DNA of 64,000 nt from Chitinophaga lutea. Lineage in GTDB: Bacteria; Bacteroidota; Bacteroidia; Chitinophagales; Chitinophagaceae. This document shows, one piece after another, positions 7,734 to 16,540 of the stretch. The notes below the pieces were generated by a model that was given only the letters and a program-made list of their open reading frames with translations, was not told the DNA's origin and ran no database searches. Numbering within the stretch: the stretch's first letter is position 1; every line of letters starts with the position of its first letter. The stretch lies in the NCBI RefSeq assembly GCF_003813775.1, contig NZ_RPDH01000003.1, forward strand, positions 806,001-870,000, written 5' to 3'. Made by a program: the position numbers and the translations under genes.

Positions 7734-8188
7734 ATAAACAGGGTTTAATGGTAAATCAATATCATAAATTACCAGCAATAAACAGGCCGTAACTTTTCGG
7801 GATGTGGTAATGCCGGTGCGCTGGATAAATAATGCCTGCCTGAGTGAATGTCCGTGGTAATATCCACGGCCGCCTCCCTGCGCCCGGAGTGGTTGGATGT
7901 GCGGAAGCCATATGCAAATTCGTTTGTGTTATAAAGGTCGTCATTCATGGATATGCGGCCTATGACTCGAAGCACTCACCGGGCTGGTGGGACTGCAATG
8001 TTAACCAATTAAAATCAGTTTCAGGCATAACGATCGTCATTTTTCCGGCATGGGGCCCCGGGTACCTTCACCGCGCAAAACAGCCGTAAATGGCCGATGC
8101 GGCTGTTTTATTGTTAAGCGCTCGTGTTCAAACCGGCACGTGTTATAAAAAAATACTAGATTTACCTTTACTAACGATTAACAAAACA
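7734..8188. other. Intergenic stretch with orphan hairpin terminator at 8077-8109
   Basis: No convincing gene is present. A weak minus-strand frame of 59 codons (start 7948, MNDDLYNTNEF) has no family resemblance. AAAACAGCCG (8077-8086) and CGGCTGTTTT (8100-8109) form a hairpin followed by ATTG. No upstream + gene needs it, so it may end an untranslated transcript or attenuate the kinase gene at 8189. Confidence 0.4.
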
Positions 8189-9835
8189 ATGGCGGAGCAG
8201 CAAGAAACACAAAGTCTGATCAGTTTTGACGCTTTGTTCAAAAATGCGACCATCGGTATCCTGGTGACGGATGCGCACGGGAAGATCGTGCTGACGAATC
8301 CCTTTTTGCTGACGCAGTTCGGGTACGCGGAAGAAGAGCTGGTGGGCCAGCTGGTAGAGAAGCTGATACCGGCCCGTTTCGGTCACCGGCATGTGGGCCA
8401 TCGTGAAAAATTCCATTCACAGCCCCGCAGTCGTCCCATGGGCGCCGGGCTGGAACTGTTCGGCGTGAAAAAAGACGGTGTTGAAATTGCGGTAGAGGTA
8501 AGCCTGGGCGCATACAACACCGGCAACGGCGATTATGTGATCGCGTTTGTGAGCGACATTTCCTACCGCAAGGAATCGGAAAACGAATTGAAACGCCTCA
8601 ACGCGGAGCTGGAGATGAAAGTGGCGGAACGCACCGAATCGCTTTCGGAAACCGTCAAAAAGCTGGGCGAACAGATGAAAGAGGTGCAGGCGAAAGATTC
8701 CGAACTGCAGCGCGTCAACGGTTTTCTCAGCAGCATCTGGAACCACGCGGAAGCGATCATCATCGCCACCGACAATGAAGGCATTATCAAATTGTTCAAC
8801 CCCACCGCACAGCAGCAGCTGGGGTATACGGCGGAAGAAGTGGTGAACCGCCACAGCCTGACCCTTTTTCACGACGAGGGCGAAGTGGCGGAAAGGGCCG
8901 CGCTCTTTTCTTCGCAGCTGAAACAGGAAGTGCTGCCCGGATTCGATACCATCGTGGCCAAAGCCCGCCAGAACCTGCCCAGCGAGTTGGAATGGCAGTA
9001 CCTCGGCAAAGACGGCAGCCGTTTCCCCGTTACGCTCACCGTATCGGCCCTGCGCGACGGCGATGGGCTCATCAGCGGTTACCTGGGCATCGCCATCGAT
9101 ATTTCGGAGCGTAAACAGGCGGAAAACGAGCTGCGCCTGGCGCTCGAAAAAGAACGGGAGCTCAACGAACTGAAGTCCCGCTTCGTATCGCTGGCTTCAC
9201 ACGAATTCCGGACGCCGCTCAGCACCATTCTGTCGTCCACCTTCCTCGTGTCGCGGTATAAAAGGGCCGAGGAGCAGGAACAACGCGAAAAACATACGCA
9301 GCGCATCGTGTCCTCCGTCAATATGCTGACAGACATCCTGAATGATTTTCTTTCCGTCGGCAAGATCGAGGAAGGGAAGATACAGGTGCGGTATGCGGAT
9401 TTCGACGTGAAACAGCATGTCACCAATATCATTGCCGAAATGCAGGGCCTCCGCAAGGCGCAGCAACTGGTGGAATATCATCACGAAGGCGATGTGCAGC
9501 TGTCCCTCGACCCGGCGCTGCTCAAACACATCGTGATGAACCTGCTGTCCAACGCCATCAAGTTTTCCCCGTCCGGCACGCTGATCCAGGTCGATACCCG
9601 GTGCGCAGGGCAACAATTCAGCTTAAAGATCCGGGACAGGGGCGCGGGTATTTCCAAAGAGGACCAGCAGCACCTGTTCGAACGCTTTTTCAGGGGCAGC
9701 AATGCGGACGATGTGCAGGGCACCGGCCTCGGGCTGCACATCGTGGCCAAATACGCCGAGCTCATGAACGGCAGCATTACCTGTGAAAGCGAACTGGGGA
9801 AGGGTACCACATTTACAGTTCTGTTCAACCTATAA
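8189..9835 (+). CDS. Soluble PAS-PAS sensor histidine kinase
   Basis: A 548-residue cytoplasmic kinase with no membrane segment. PAS1 spans about residues 12-128, followed by a coiled coil (about 129-180, ENELKRLNAELEMKVAERTE). PAS2 spans about 182-308. The HisKA helix carries the phospho-acceptor His338 in SHEFRTPLS. A HATPase domain (about 440-548) shows the N box (LLSNAIKFSPSG), G1 (DRGAGI) and G2 (GTGLGLHIV). PAS domains often bind haem, flavin or small ligands; the cofactor cannot be inferred here. The ATG at 8189 was chosen. The receiver-Crp regulator starts seven bases downstream and is the likely partner. Confidence 0.9.
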   Translation: MAEQQETQSLISFDALFKNATIGILVTDAHGKIVLTNPFLLTQFGYAEEELVGQLVEKLIPARFGHRHVGHREKFHSQPRSRPMGAGLELFGVKKDGVEIAVEVSLGAYNTGNGDYVIAFVSDISYRKESENELKRLNAELEMKVAERTESLSETVKKLGEQMKEVQAKDSELQRVNGFLSSIWNHAEAIIIATDNEGIIKLFNPTAQQQLGYTAEEVVNRHSLTLFHDEGEVAERAALFSSQLKQEVLPGFDTIVAKARQNLPSELEWQYLGKDGSRFPVTLTVSALRDGDGLISGYLGIAIDISERKQAENELRLALEKERELNELKSRFVSLASHEFRTPLSTILSSTFLVSRYKRAEEQEQREKHTQRIVSSVNMLTDILNDFLSVGKIEEGKIQVRYADFDVKQHVTNIIAEMQGLRKAQQLVEYHHEGDVQLSLDPALLKHIVMNLLSNAIKFSPSGTLIQVDTRCAGQQFSLKIRDRGAGISKEDQQHLFERFFRGSNADDVQGTGLGLHIVAKYAELMNGSITCESELGKGTTFTVLFNL

Positions 9836-9842
9836 CTTTTTT

Positions 9843-10904
9843 ATGCCTGTAAAGATCCTAGTCATAGAAGACAATTCCGACATCCGCGCCAACACCGCGG
9901 AAATTCTCGAAATGGCCAATTACGAAGTGCTGACGGCCGCCAACGGCAAAGAAGGCGTGCAGCTGGCCATGGAACATAAACCGGACCTGGTGATATGCGA
10001 CATCACCATGCCGGTGCTCGACGGGTACGGCGTGCTGCACCTGCTGAACAAAAACGAAGAAATGAGCAGTATCCCCTTTATTTTCCTCACCGCCCGCGCA
10101 GAACGGTCGGAGGTAAGGAGGGGCATGGAAATGGGTGCGGACGATTACATCACCAAACCCTTCGACCCCATCGAGCTGCTCAACGCCATCGAAGGCCGGC
10201 TGAAAAAAGCCACCCGCCTCAAACAGGAACTGACCAAAGATCTCAGCGGCCTCAATACGCTGATGCATACCGTGAACGGGAAAGACCTGCTGGAAGACCT
10301 CAAGGAAGGCCGCAACATCAACCGGTACCGGAAAAAAGAAGTGATCTATTCCGAAGGCAACCATCCCGCCTACCTGTTCTTCATCCTCAAAGGCAAGGTG
10401 AAAACCTGCAAGCGCAACGACGACGGCAAGGAAATCATCACCGGCCTCTACAACGAAAACGACTTCCTGGGATATACCGCCCTGCTGGAAGCGGGGATTT
10501 ACAAGGAAAACGCCGAAGCGCTCGAAGAAACGGAGCTGGCCGTCATTCCCCGGGAAGATTTCGAAGAGCTGGCCTTCAACAGCATCGACGTCATGAAAAA
10601 GTTCATGCACCTGCTGGCCCGCAACATCGCGGACAACGAGCGGCAACTGCTGAGCGTGGCCTATAACTCCCTCCGGAAAAAAGTGGCCGACGCGCTGCTG
10701 TTCCTGAACACCAAATACAACCCGGGCAACAGTGCCCACTTCAGCATAGACATCAGCCGCGATAACCTGGCCGCCGTGGCCGGGGTGGCCAAAGAGTCGC
10801 TGATCCGCACGCTGGGCGACTTCCGCGACGAAAAACTCATCGATATCAAGGAGGGCGAGATCCACCTGACCGACCTCCGTAAACTGGGCCGGATGATGAA
10901 CTGA
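9843..10904 (+). CDS. Hybrid response regulator: receiver + cNMP-binding + Crp-type HTH
   Basis: This 353-residue protein starts with a receiver domain (1-122): acidic pair ED9-10, phospho-acceptor Asp53 in VICDITMP, Thr in FLTAR and Lys in TKPF. A linker helix follows. A cyclic-nucleotide-binding-like beta-roll (about 155-270; VIYSEGNHPAYLFFILKGKVKTCK) lacks the clear arginine-serine cAMP signature, so it may not bind cAMP. A winged helix of the Crp/Fnr type (about 280-350; ISRDNLAAVAGVAKESLIRTLGDFRDEKLI) binds DNA. There is no Fnr-type Cys cluster. Phosphorylation by the adjacent PAS kinase is the likely input. This receiver-Crp layout is known in Bacteroidota. The ATG at 9843 gives a complete receiver. 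Confidence 0.9.
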   Translation: MPVKILVIEDNSDIRANTAEILEMANYEVLTAANGKEGVQLAMEHKPDLVICDITMPVLDGYGVLHLLNKNEEMSSIPFIFLTARAERSEVRRGMEMGADDYITKPFDPIELLNAIEGRLKKATRLKQELTKDLSGLNTLMHTVNGKDLLEDLKEGRNINRYRKKEVIYSEGNHPAYLFFILKGKVKTCKRNDDGKEIITGLYNENDFLGYTALLEAGIYKENAEALEETELAVIPREDFEELAFNSIDVMKKFMHLLARNIADNERQLLSVAYNSLRKKVADALLFLNTKYNPGNSAHFSIDISRDNLAAVAGVAKESLIRTLGDFRDEKLIDIKEGEIHLTDLRKLGRMMN

Positions 10905-10998
10905 TGATGACCGTCACGTCAACCCTTGTCGGGCATCATTGCTGACGGGGAGGCGGCTACCTAATTTGGCAGTGGAATTAAACCATTGCACGAATTAT

Positions 10999-11766
10999 AT
11001 GAAAAGGATAGTAGCCGTTGTTGACGCGTTGCATTTCAGGGAAGAGCAACTGGATGCTTTTCAATACGTTACGGGACTGTTGAAGGGGCGGCTAAAAGTA
11101 TTGTTGCTGGATGGGGAGTCCGGCCGTAACACGCCCGCCCCGGATGCGCCGCTGCCAGACCTCACCGCGCTGCAGCGCGAGTGCGGCGAACGGGGGATAG
11201 AAGCGGAACTGCAACGGGGCAGGGGCATCGCCCTGAAAGAGATCGTGAGGGAAAGCCGGTTTGCGGACCTGCTGCTCATTGACCGGGAAACGTCGCTGAA
11301 CAACCTGTACGACGCGGATGTGCCCGGTTTCATCAAGGATGTGCCGGCCGATGCGCAATGCCCCGTGATGGTGCTGCCGGCGGAAACCGGGCTTTTTAAA
11401 GAAGTGGTGTTCACCTACAACGGGAGCTACTCCTCCGTATACGCCATCCGCGAATTCATGCAGCTGTTCCCGCACCTCAACGGCAAAAAGGCCACCGTGA
11501 TCTATGTCCCCGAAAAAGGCATCCCGATTATCCCGAACGAGCAGCTGCTGAATGATTACCTGCGTTTTTATTTCACCGACGTCACCTTCCTGGTGCTCAA
11601 CGGCCTGCCGGATGCGGAGATCAGGCGGTACCTGCAGGATAAAAAAGACTGCGTGGCCGTGATGGGCGCTTACGGCCGCAATACCTTTTCCCGTTTCTTT
11701 AACCCCGGTAACGCCCGCAATATGATGCGCATGCTCAATGTCCCCATTTTCATCACCCATCCTTAG
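10999..11766 (+). CDS. Universal stress protein (tandem UspA-like)
   Basis: A 255-residue protein with two degenerate UspA-like halves. The first (about 1-130) starts MKRIVAVVDALHF and ends DAQCPVMVLPAE. The second (about 133-255) starts EVVFTYNGSYSSVYAI and ends in GAYGRNTFSRFFN...LNVPIFITHP, close to the ATP-binding loop and final strand of the family. Tandem Usp proteins commonly accompany low-oxygen or redox regulons. It follows the receiver-Crp regulator by 94 bases and is a plausible target or partner. It ends six bases from the convergent START-like gene with no separate terminator. Confidence 0.8.
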   Translation: MKRIVAVVDALHFREEQLDAFQYVTGLLKGRLKVLLLDGESGRNTPAPDAPLPDLTALQRECGERGIEAELQRGRGIALKEIVRESRFADLLLIDRETSLNNLYDADVPGFIKDVPADAQCPVMVLPAETGLFKEVVFTYNGSYSSVYAIREFMQLFPHLNGKKATVIYVPEKGIPIIPNEQLLNDYLRFYFTDVTFLVLNGLPDAEIRRYLQDKKDCVAVMGAYGRNTFSRFFNPGNARNMMRMLNVPIFITHP

Positions 11767-11772
11767 GCGAGC

Positions 11773-12384
11773 TTACCGTTCCGCCAGCTTTTTGAACTGG
11801 GCCATGGTTTTGAACAGGTTGTTATGAACGATGGGGTCAGACACCCAGCGGGGGATCTTTTTGCTCCGGTCGGTGGTGATGAAATAAGTCACTTTCACGT
11901 TGCCGGAATGCATGTTTTCCATCACCCATTTGCCCCGCGTGCCCGTGATGCGGCTCATGCCGTCCGCCACGGGGAAGGCGGCGTTCTGCGTGCTTTCGAA
12001 GCTCACTTCGTTGTTCTGGTAATGAAAAGCCAGGCAGGCGTCCTGGTCGTCGAAGGGCCAGGGGATATCGTACTGGATATAACTGATCCACCGGTTTTCT
12101 TCCGGCTGCGGCATGATCCGGTAGTCTTTGGCGTTGGCGTTCCATTCTTTGCCGCGCGCCGGATCCTTAAGCAGGCGTACGATGGAAGGGATATTCGTTC
12201 TGACGAGGAACACGGCTTTGATTTCCCTCACTTTTCCTGTGGCCGGCGCGTCGATCCAGCGTTCGTACAGGAAGATATTATCTGCCTGTTTAACCAGTTT
12301 AAACTCGCCGGCCAGCGGCTGCCGGGCAAACAGTGGCTGTATGAAAAGCGCGCTCATGATGATTAGGTTCATTAAAAGTTTCAT
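11773..12384 (-). CDS. Secreted START-like lipid-binding protein
   Basis: A 203-residue protein with a signal peptide (MKLLMNLIIMSALFIQPLFA). A START/SRPBCC fold follows: NIFLYERWIDAPATGKVREIKAVFLV, SIVRLLKDPARGKEWNANAKDYR, ISYIQYDIPWPFDDQDACLAFHY, and a late GKWVMENMHSGNVKVTYFITTDR plus a C-terminal helix. These features match Bacteroidota START-domain proteins predicted to carry a hydrophobic ligand in the periplasm. It is monocistronic and convergent with the stress-protein gene. Confidence 0.75.
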   Translation of the reverse strand: MKLLMNLIIMSALFIQPLFARQPLAGEFKLVKQADNIFLYERWIDAPATGKVREIKAVFLVRTNIPSIVRLLKDPARGKEWNANAKDYRIMPQPEENRWISYIQYDIPWPFDDQDACLAFHYQNNEVSFESTQNAAFPVADGMSRITGTRGKWVMENMHSGNVKVTYFITTDRSKKIPRWVSDPIVHNNLFKTMAQFKKLAER

Positions 12385-12521
12385 TCAAAATGGCATTTAA
12401 CGCAAAAGTGCGCTCCCGTTGCCGGGGCGCCATCAATTATCCGTTGAATTGTGGAGGAATGCCTTTGAATTGTAGCCATAACGTGTGAACGGGAGCGGTC
12501 ACGGGCGGGGCGGGAAAAGAA

Positions 12522-12546
12522 GAAACCGGCCATGGAGGCCGGTTTC
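12522..12546 (-). terminator. Terminator of the SusC/SusD operon
   Basis: GAAACCGGCC and GGCCGGTTTC pair around a 5-base loop. Read on the minus strand, the hairpin is followed by TTCTTTTCCC. It lies 54 bases beyond the last operon gene (stop at 12600). Confidence 0.7.
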
Positions 12547-12599
12547 GGGTGCTGTTACATAAGCAGGGGAGCGGCCGCCGTTCGGGGTGGCCGCTCAGT

Positions 12600-13313
12600 C
12601 TATTGAACGGGCTGCGTATCGTACACGGTAAAAAACGTGTCGATGGCAGTGGGTACCGGTTTGAATGCGGTCCTGTACCGGATATTGGTGCCCTGTTTAT
12701 AGTTGGGCAGCAACGTGGTATCGGCGAAGGCGGCCGGTTTGAAGGGGTCCGGCCTTACGGCTATCTCCCGCTTGCTCACCGTGCTGCCGTTGATATGCGT
12801 GTACTCGATATCCACCGCAACCGCCTGCGGGCTTATCCCGAACCACGCGATCTGCGCGGATTTGGAAGCGGTGATGTATTTCGCGGTACGCAGCGGCCTG
12901 TTGTAGAGGGTAGCGACGTAGTTGGCGCCGTACACCGTACCGATGACGTTTTCTCTCACGGAAGAATGCCCGGCATTGTCGTACGTATACACTTCAAAGG
13001 TGTAGATGTTTTCCAGCAGATTGTCGAGCGTTACCCGGATGGTGTCTACCCCGCCGGTGCGCTGCACGGGCACGTTCAGGGAATCCCTCCCGCTGTTCCA
13101 GTACACGCGGCATTTGTCGATTTTCGGGTCGGATACCAGCAGCCAGCTGAGGGCCACGCGGTTGCGGCCGGGGAAGGCCTTGAGGGAATCCACCTTGGCC
13201 GTGTAGATGATCACCCCGTCTTTCAGGTACGCTTCGTGCCGGTCGTTCATTTTTTCGCACGAGGCAAACAGGCCGCAGGCCAGGATGCCCAAAATATATG
13301 TCCTTAGTCGCAT
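12600..13313 (-). CDS. DUF4998-type surface lipoprotein of the PUL
   Basis: A 237-residue lipoprotein (MRLRTYILGILACGLFASCE, lipidated Cys19). Residues about 30-120 match DUF4998: KDGVIIYTAKVDSLKAFPGRNRVALSW...KIDKCRVYWN...DTIRVTLDNLLENIYTFEVYTYD. This is a fibronectin-like fold found in Sus-type operons. Such proteins sit on the cell surface next to the SusCD complex and probably help bind glycan; no ligand is known. It is the last gene of the operon, 17 bases after the DUF4959/DUF5000 protein and 54 bases before the terminator. Confidence 0.75.
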   Translation of the reverse strand: MRLRTYILGILACGLFASCEKMNDRHEAYLKDGVIIYTAKVDSLKAFPGRNRVALSWLLVSDPKIDKCRVYWNSGRDSLNVPVQRTGGVDTIRVTLDNLLENIYTFEVYTYDNAGHSSVRENVIGTVYGANYVATLYNRPLRTAKYITASKSAQIAWFGISPQAVAVDIEYTHINGSTVSKREIAVRPDPFKPAAFADTTLLPNYKQGTNIRYRTAFKPVPTAIDTFFTVYDTQPVQ

Positions 13314-13330
13314 GATGCTTGAGTTGATGG

Positions 13331-14548
13331 TTATTTAATCTGGCCCCAGATGGTCATTTCAGACAGGTGGAAGTGGCCGTAATACCCTTCCACGGATGCC
13401 CAGCTGTCGATGTGCTTCCAGGCGATGTACCGTACCGGCGGCGCATCGATGGGGAATTCGTATTCCTGCCCGTTGGCGGCCACCTCGGTGTCTTCGGTGC
13501 TGTTGTCGTTGAGGGTGGGCCGGCCGGAAGGTTTGATCATGATCTGTGCGTCCAGCAGGATCCAGCTGTTGGGGTCCGTGGGCGTATTGGTGCCCCAGAT
13601 TTCCCATTGGTGCGGATTGCCGTGGTTATAGATATACCCGCTCTGGCGCTGCCAGATTTTGTAGCGGCTGAGGCGCGCCTTTACACCAAGGTCCATCGGT
13701 ATCCAGATGGGCACCTCCTTGTTTTCGGTGGTATGGAAGCCGTTGTTGCCGATGGTGCCGTCGAACATGGCGTCGAATTTCCAGCTCGATAAATTGGTTG
13801 GCTCTTTGACGGGCGTGCCGTTTTTGGGCAGGGGCTCGCGCTGGGGAACGGGCCAGTTTTTGCCGCGGCCGTCCTTGATCTTGCCTTTGTCGAGCTCCTC
13901 TTCGTAAATCGGCGTTTTTACCACCTGGAGGGTATCGGTATGATTGTTCCAGCGGTCGCGCACAAAAATCCCGAATTTGATAGGCTCGGCTTTCTGGCCG
14001 CGCACGGAAAATTTGCCGGAGTCGAGGGCGGTATAGTTGGCGCCGATGCTTACCCATTCTTTCTGGGCTTCGTCCCAGCGAAGCACGCCGATCATGATGT
14101 TGGCGTTGTACGGGTTCTGGAAGCGCGTATTGATGCCGCCGAACGATTCCACGATCTGCAGCGAACGCCGCACCGTATCGATGGCGGGCTCAAGCGGCCT
14201 CACCCTGATCTCTACCGGGGCGGAGGCTTTTTCGCCGTAACTCACGCTGTACAGCTTCACCGTATATTCGTTCGTGTTACCGAAACCTTCCAGTAAAACG
14301 GAACGCTGGTAGAACGATGATTTGGTTTCCCTCTTCTGACCGTTCACTTCATATTCGGCCCGTACATACGCCAGGCTTTTATCGTCGGGCAGCACATAGG
14401 AGATCTTCGCCGCACCAGGCAGCGGTTGCGCCGTGGGGTTGCTGACCTGCTTGGGAATGGTGTCGTCTTTTGAAATCGGGGAGAACGTATCTTCCTTGCA
14501 GGCATAAATGGCCACGGCCAGCAGGAGCAGGAGGAATAACTGTTTCAT
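13331..14548 (-). CDS. DUF4959/DUF5126/DUF5000 glycan-binding-type lipoprotein
   Basis: A 405-residue lipoprotein (MKQLFLLLLLAVAIYAC; Cys17) with the three-part layout typical of third genes in SusC/SusD operons. A DUF4959 Fn3-like domain lies at about 25-115 (PTAQPLPGAAKISYVLPDDKS), a DUF5126 domain at about 120-225 and a DUF5000 discoidin-like domain at about 255-405 (PIWIPMDLGVKARLSRYKIWQR... YIAWKHIDSW...LSEMTIWGQ). The C-terminal jelly roll suggests carbohydrate binding at the cell surface. The ATG at 14548 was preferred to 14566 because it gives a clean signal peptide. Confidence 0.85.
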   Translation of the reverse strand: MKQLFLLLLLAVAIYACKEDTFSPISKDDTIPKQVSNPTAQPLPGAAKISYVLPDDKSLAYVRAEYEVNGQKRETKSSFYQRSVLLEGFGNTNEYTVKLYSVSYGEKASAPVEIRVRPLEPAIDTVRRSLQIVESFGGINTRFQNPYNANIMIGVLRWDEAQKEWVSIGANYTALDSGKFSVRGQKAEPIKFGIFVRDRWNNHTDTLQVVKTPIYEEELDKGKIKDGRGKNWPVPQREPLPKNGTPVKEPTNLSSWKFDAMFDGTIGNNGFHTTENKEVPIWIPMDLGVKARLSRYKIWQRQSGYIYNHGNPHQWEIWGTNTPTDPNSWILLDAQIMIKPSGRPTLNDNSTEDTEVAANGQEYEFPIDAPPVRYIAWKHIDSWASVEGYYGHFHLSEMTIWGQIK

Positions 14549-14590
14549 AATAGCACGTTTTTGCATAATGAATTCAAAATCTTTGAGGAA

Positions 14591-16519
14591 TTACCAACCG
14601 GGATTCTGAACAAGGTTTTTATTGATGGTGATTTCGTTCAGTTCAATGGGCCAGAGGTATTCCCTGATCTGGAACCGCTGGTTGAACAGCAGCCTGTCTT
14701 TGTAATAGGAAGGCGCTGATTTCTGGGTGATGTCCCAGCCCCTCACGGTCTGGTTCAGCTCGATGTGCGCCGTTTTCCAGCGCCGGATGTCCCAGTAGCG
14801 GCTACCCTCGAAAGCCAGCTCGATGCAGCGCTCGCGGTGGATGATGTCGCGCAGGCCTTCCTTGTTGGTGTATTTCTGCGGCTCGCGGGAGAAGTTGCTC
14901 CAGGATTCTTCTACAGACTTCAAGCCGGCCCTTGCCCTTACCTTGTTGAGGTACTCCGTGGTGGCGGCGCTGTACCCGTTCACTTCATTGAGCGCTTCGG
15001 CGTAGAGCAGGTAAATGTCCGCAAGGCGGATTTCGGGCCAGGGATAGGTGATGATGTTATTGGTCATGTTGCCGTCCGTAGCGCACACGGTTTCGATGTT
15101 CACGAGTTTTTTGATGCCGTAGCCGGTCACGGAATAGTTACTGATGGCGCGGCGGGCGGAGAACTCCGTGGCGCGCAGCTGGGGATAGAGGAGAGGCTTG
15201 GTGCAATCGTAGTTGTCCACCCAGTTGCCGAACCAGGTGCCGCGGTCGAACGAAACGCTGGCGTAAAAGCGCGGCTCGCGGTCGAAGTGCAGCGCCACGG
15301 TTTCCTCGTTGTCTTTCACCCAGAACCTTTCGGCGGGTACTGCCTTGCGCAGGTTATAACGGCGGTTGAAATCGTACGTCACGTCTTCCTGGATGGGTAC
15401 GCCGTTTTTGCTGTAATACATTTCCACCGTCTTGATGGTAGGCGCAAGGATGCCTTTCGGCCCGGCCGTGCTCACGCCGTTGGCGATCAGCGGCATGCTC
15501 CAGCGCTGCATATCGGTAGCCATGCTGTTGGTGTTGGCCCAGATCACTTCGGTGTTGTTATAGGTGGAGGTCAGCGCCGCGCGGTAGTCGAGCTGTTTCT
15601 GGATGGTATCGTTGACTTTATAACCGCTGTTGCCGGGGAACCTGTACAGTTCGTATCCCATCTCATGACAGAAATCGATGGCTTCTTTACAGGCGGTGGC
15701 GGCGCGCTGCCACTTTTCCGCGCTGTAGGCCTGCGGGAAGAGAAGCTCCGCCTTGTCGCCCTTGTTCCTGAACGTGGCGTACTCCGGGTTGCCGTTGAAC
15801 AACGGGCTGGCGGCGGTGATGAGCACTTTCGCTTTCAGGGCGTAGGCGATGGGTTTGGTGATTCTGCCCAGCTCCGTGCCTTCGGTGCCGTTGATCCTTT
15901 CGGGTAAATATTCGCTGTTGATGCATTCGTCGAGCAGCGATACGATGTAGTTCACGCAGCTGTCTACCGGCTGCCGGCTCACCTGCACCTGATCGGGCCC
16001 GCTGGCGATGGGCAGGTTTTCTTTGATCAGCGGAATGGGGCCGTACATCCGGAACAGATAAAAATGATAATAAGCCTTGAGGAATTTTACTTCCGCTATC
16101 CATCTTTCCCTTTCAAACATGGTGAGCTCGCGCACGCGGTCCACATTGGCGAGGAAGGTATTGCAGTCGCGCAGCCCCACAAAAAGCGCTTCGCCGCGCT
16201 GGCCGCCGGACCAGTAGTTGCCCAGCGGGGAGCCCACGCTCTGTTGCCCGCGGGCGATGTTGAAGAACGTCACCTGGATATCCCTCGGCGGATCGTCGTG
16301 CCAGATCTCGTCGCCGGCCATAAACCCGAGGTTGTCGTTGAAATGCCCATGCATGGGCATGTACGAATAACAGGTGAACAGGAATTTTTCAGCGGAAGTA
16401 CGCAGGGTGAATGCGTTTTCTATCGTGGCGATATTGTCCGGCACCACATCCAGGTAATTACAGGCGCCGAGCGCTCCCAGGACGAACAGCAGGTACAATT
16501 TTTTATATATCTTTTTCAT
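14591..16519 (-). CDS. SusD/RagB-family outer-membrane lipoprotein
   Basis: A 642-residue lipoprotein (MKKIYKKLYLLFVLGALGAC; Cys20). The N-terminal SusD-like region (about 20-230) includes NYLDVVPDN and a TPR-like helical part with AEVKFLKAYYHFYLFRMYGPIPLI. The C-terminal RagB/SusD domain ends with YPWPEIRLADIYLLYAEALNEVNG, then RERCIELAFEGSRYWDIRRWK, and LWPIELNEI. SusD proteins form the lid of the SusC pore and capture glycan or peptide ligand. It starts 21 bases after susC and they are surely co-transcribed. The substrate is not deducible. Confidence 0.95.
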   Translation of the reverse strand: MKKIYKKLYLLFVLGALGACNYLDVVPDNIATIENAFTLRTSAEKFLFTCYSYMPMHGHFNDNLGFMAGDEIWHDDPPRDIQVTFFNIARGQQSVGSPLGNYWSGGQRGEALFVGLRDCNTFLANVDRVRELTMFERERWIAEVKFLKAYYHFYLFRMYGPIPLIKENLPIASGPDQVQVSRQPVDSCVNYIVSLLDECINSEYLPERINGTEGTELGRITKPIAYALKAKVLITAASPLFNGNPEYATFRNKGDKAELLFPQAYSAEKWQRAATACKEAIDFCHEMGYELYRFPGNSGYKVNDTIQKQLDYRAALTSTYNNTEVIWANTNSMATDMQRWSMPLIANGVSTAGPKGILAPTIKTVEMYYSKNGVPIQEDVTYDFNRRYNLRKAVPAERFWVKDNEETVALHFDREPRFYASVSFDRGTWFGNWVDNYDCTKPLLYPQLRATEFSARRAISNYSVTGYGIKKLVNIETVCATDGNMTNNIITYPWPEIRLADIYLLYAEALNEVNGYSAATTEYLNKVRARAGLKSVEESWSNFSREPQKYTNKEGLRDIIHRERCIELAFEGSRYWDIRRWKTAHIELNQTVRGWDITQKSAPSYYKDRLLFNQRFQIREYLWPIELNEITINKNLVQNPGW

Positions 16520-16540
16520 CTTTTCAACAGTTAAATTGTT

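Noticed and set aside
9858-10865. 335-codon minus-strand frame opposite the receiver-Crp regulator
   Set aside because: Phe/Val/His-rich antisense frame with no family features.
14765-15907. 380-codon + strand frame opposite susD
   Set aside because: Same shadow effect; the SusD frame has a lipobox and full family motifs.
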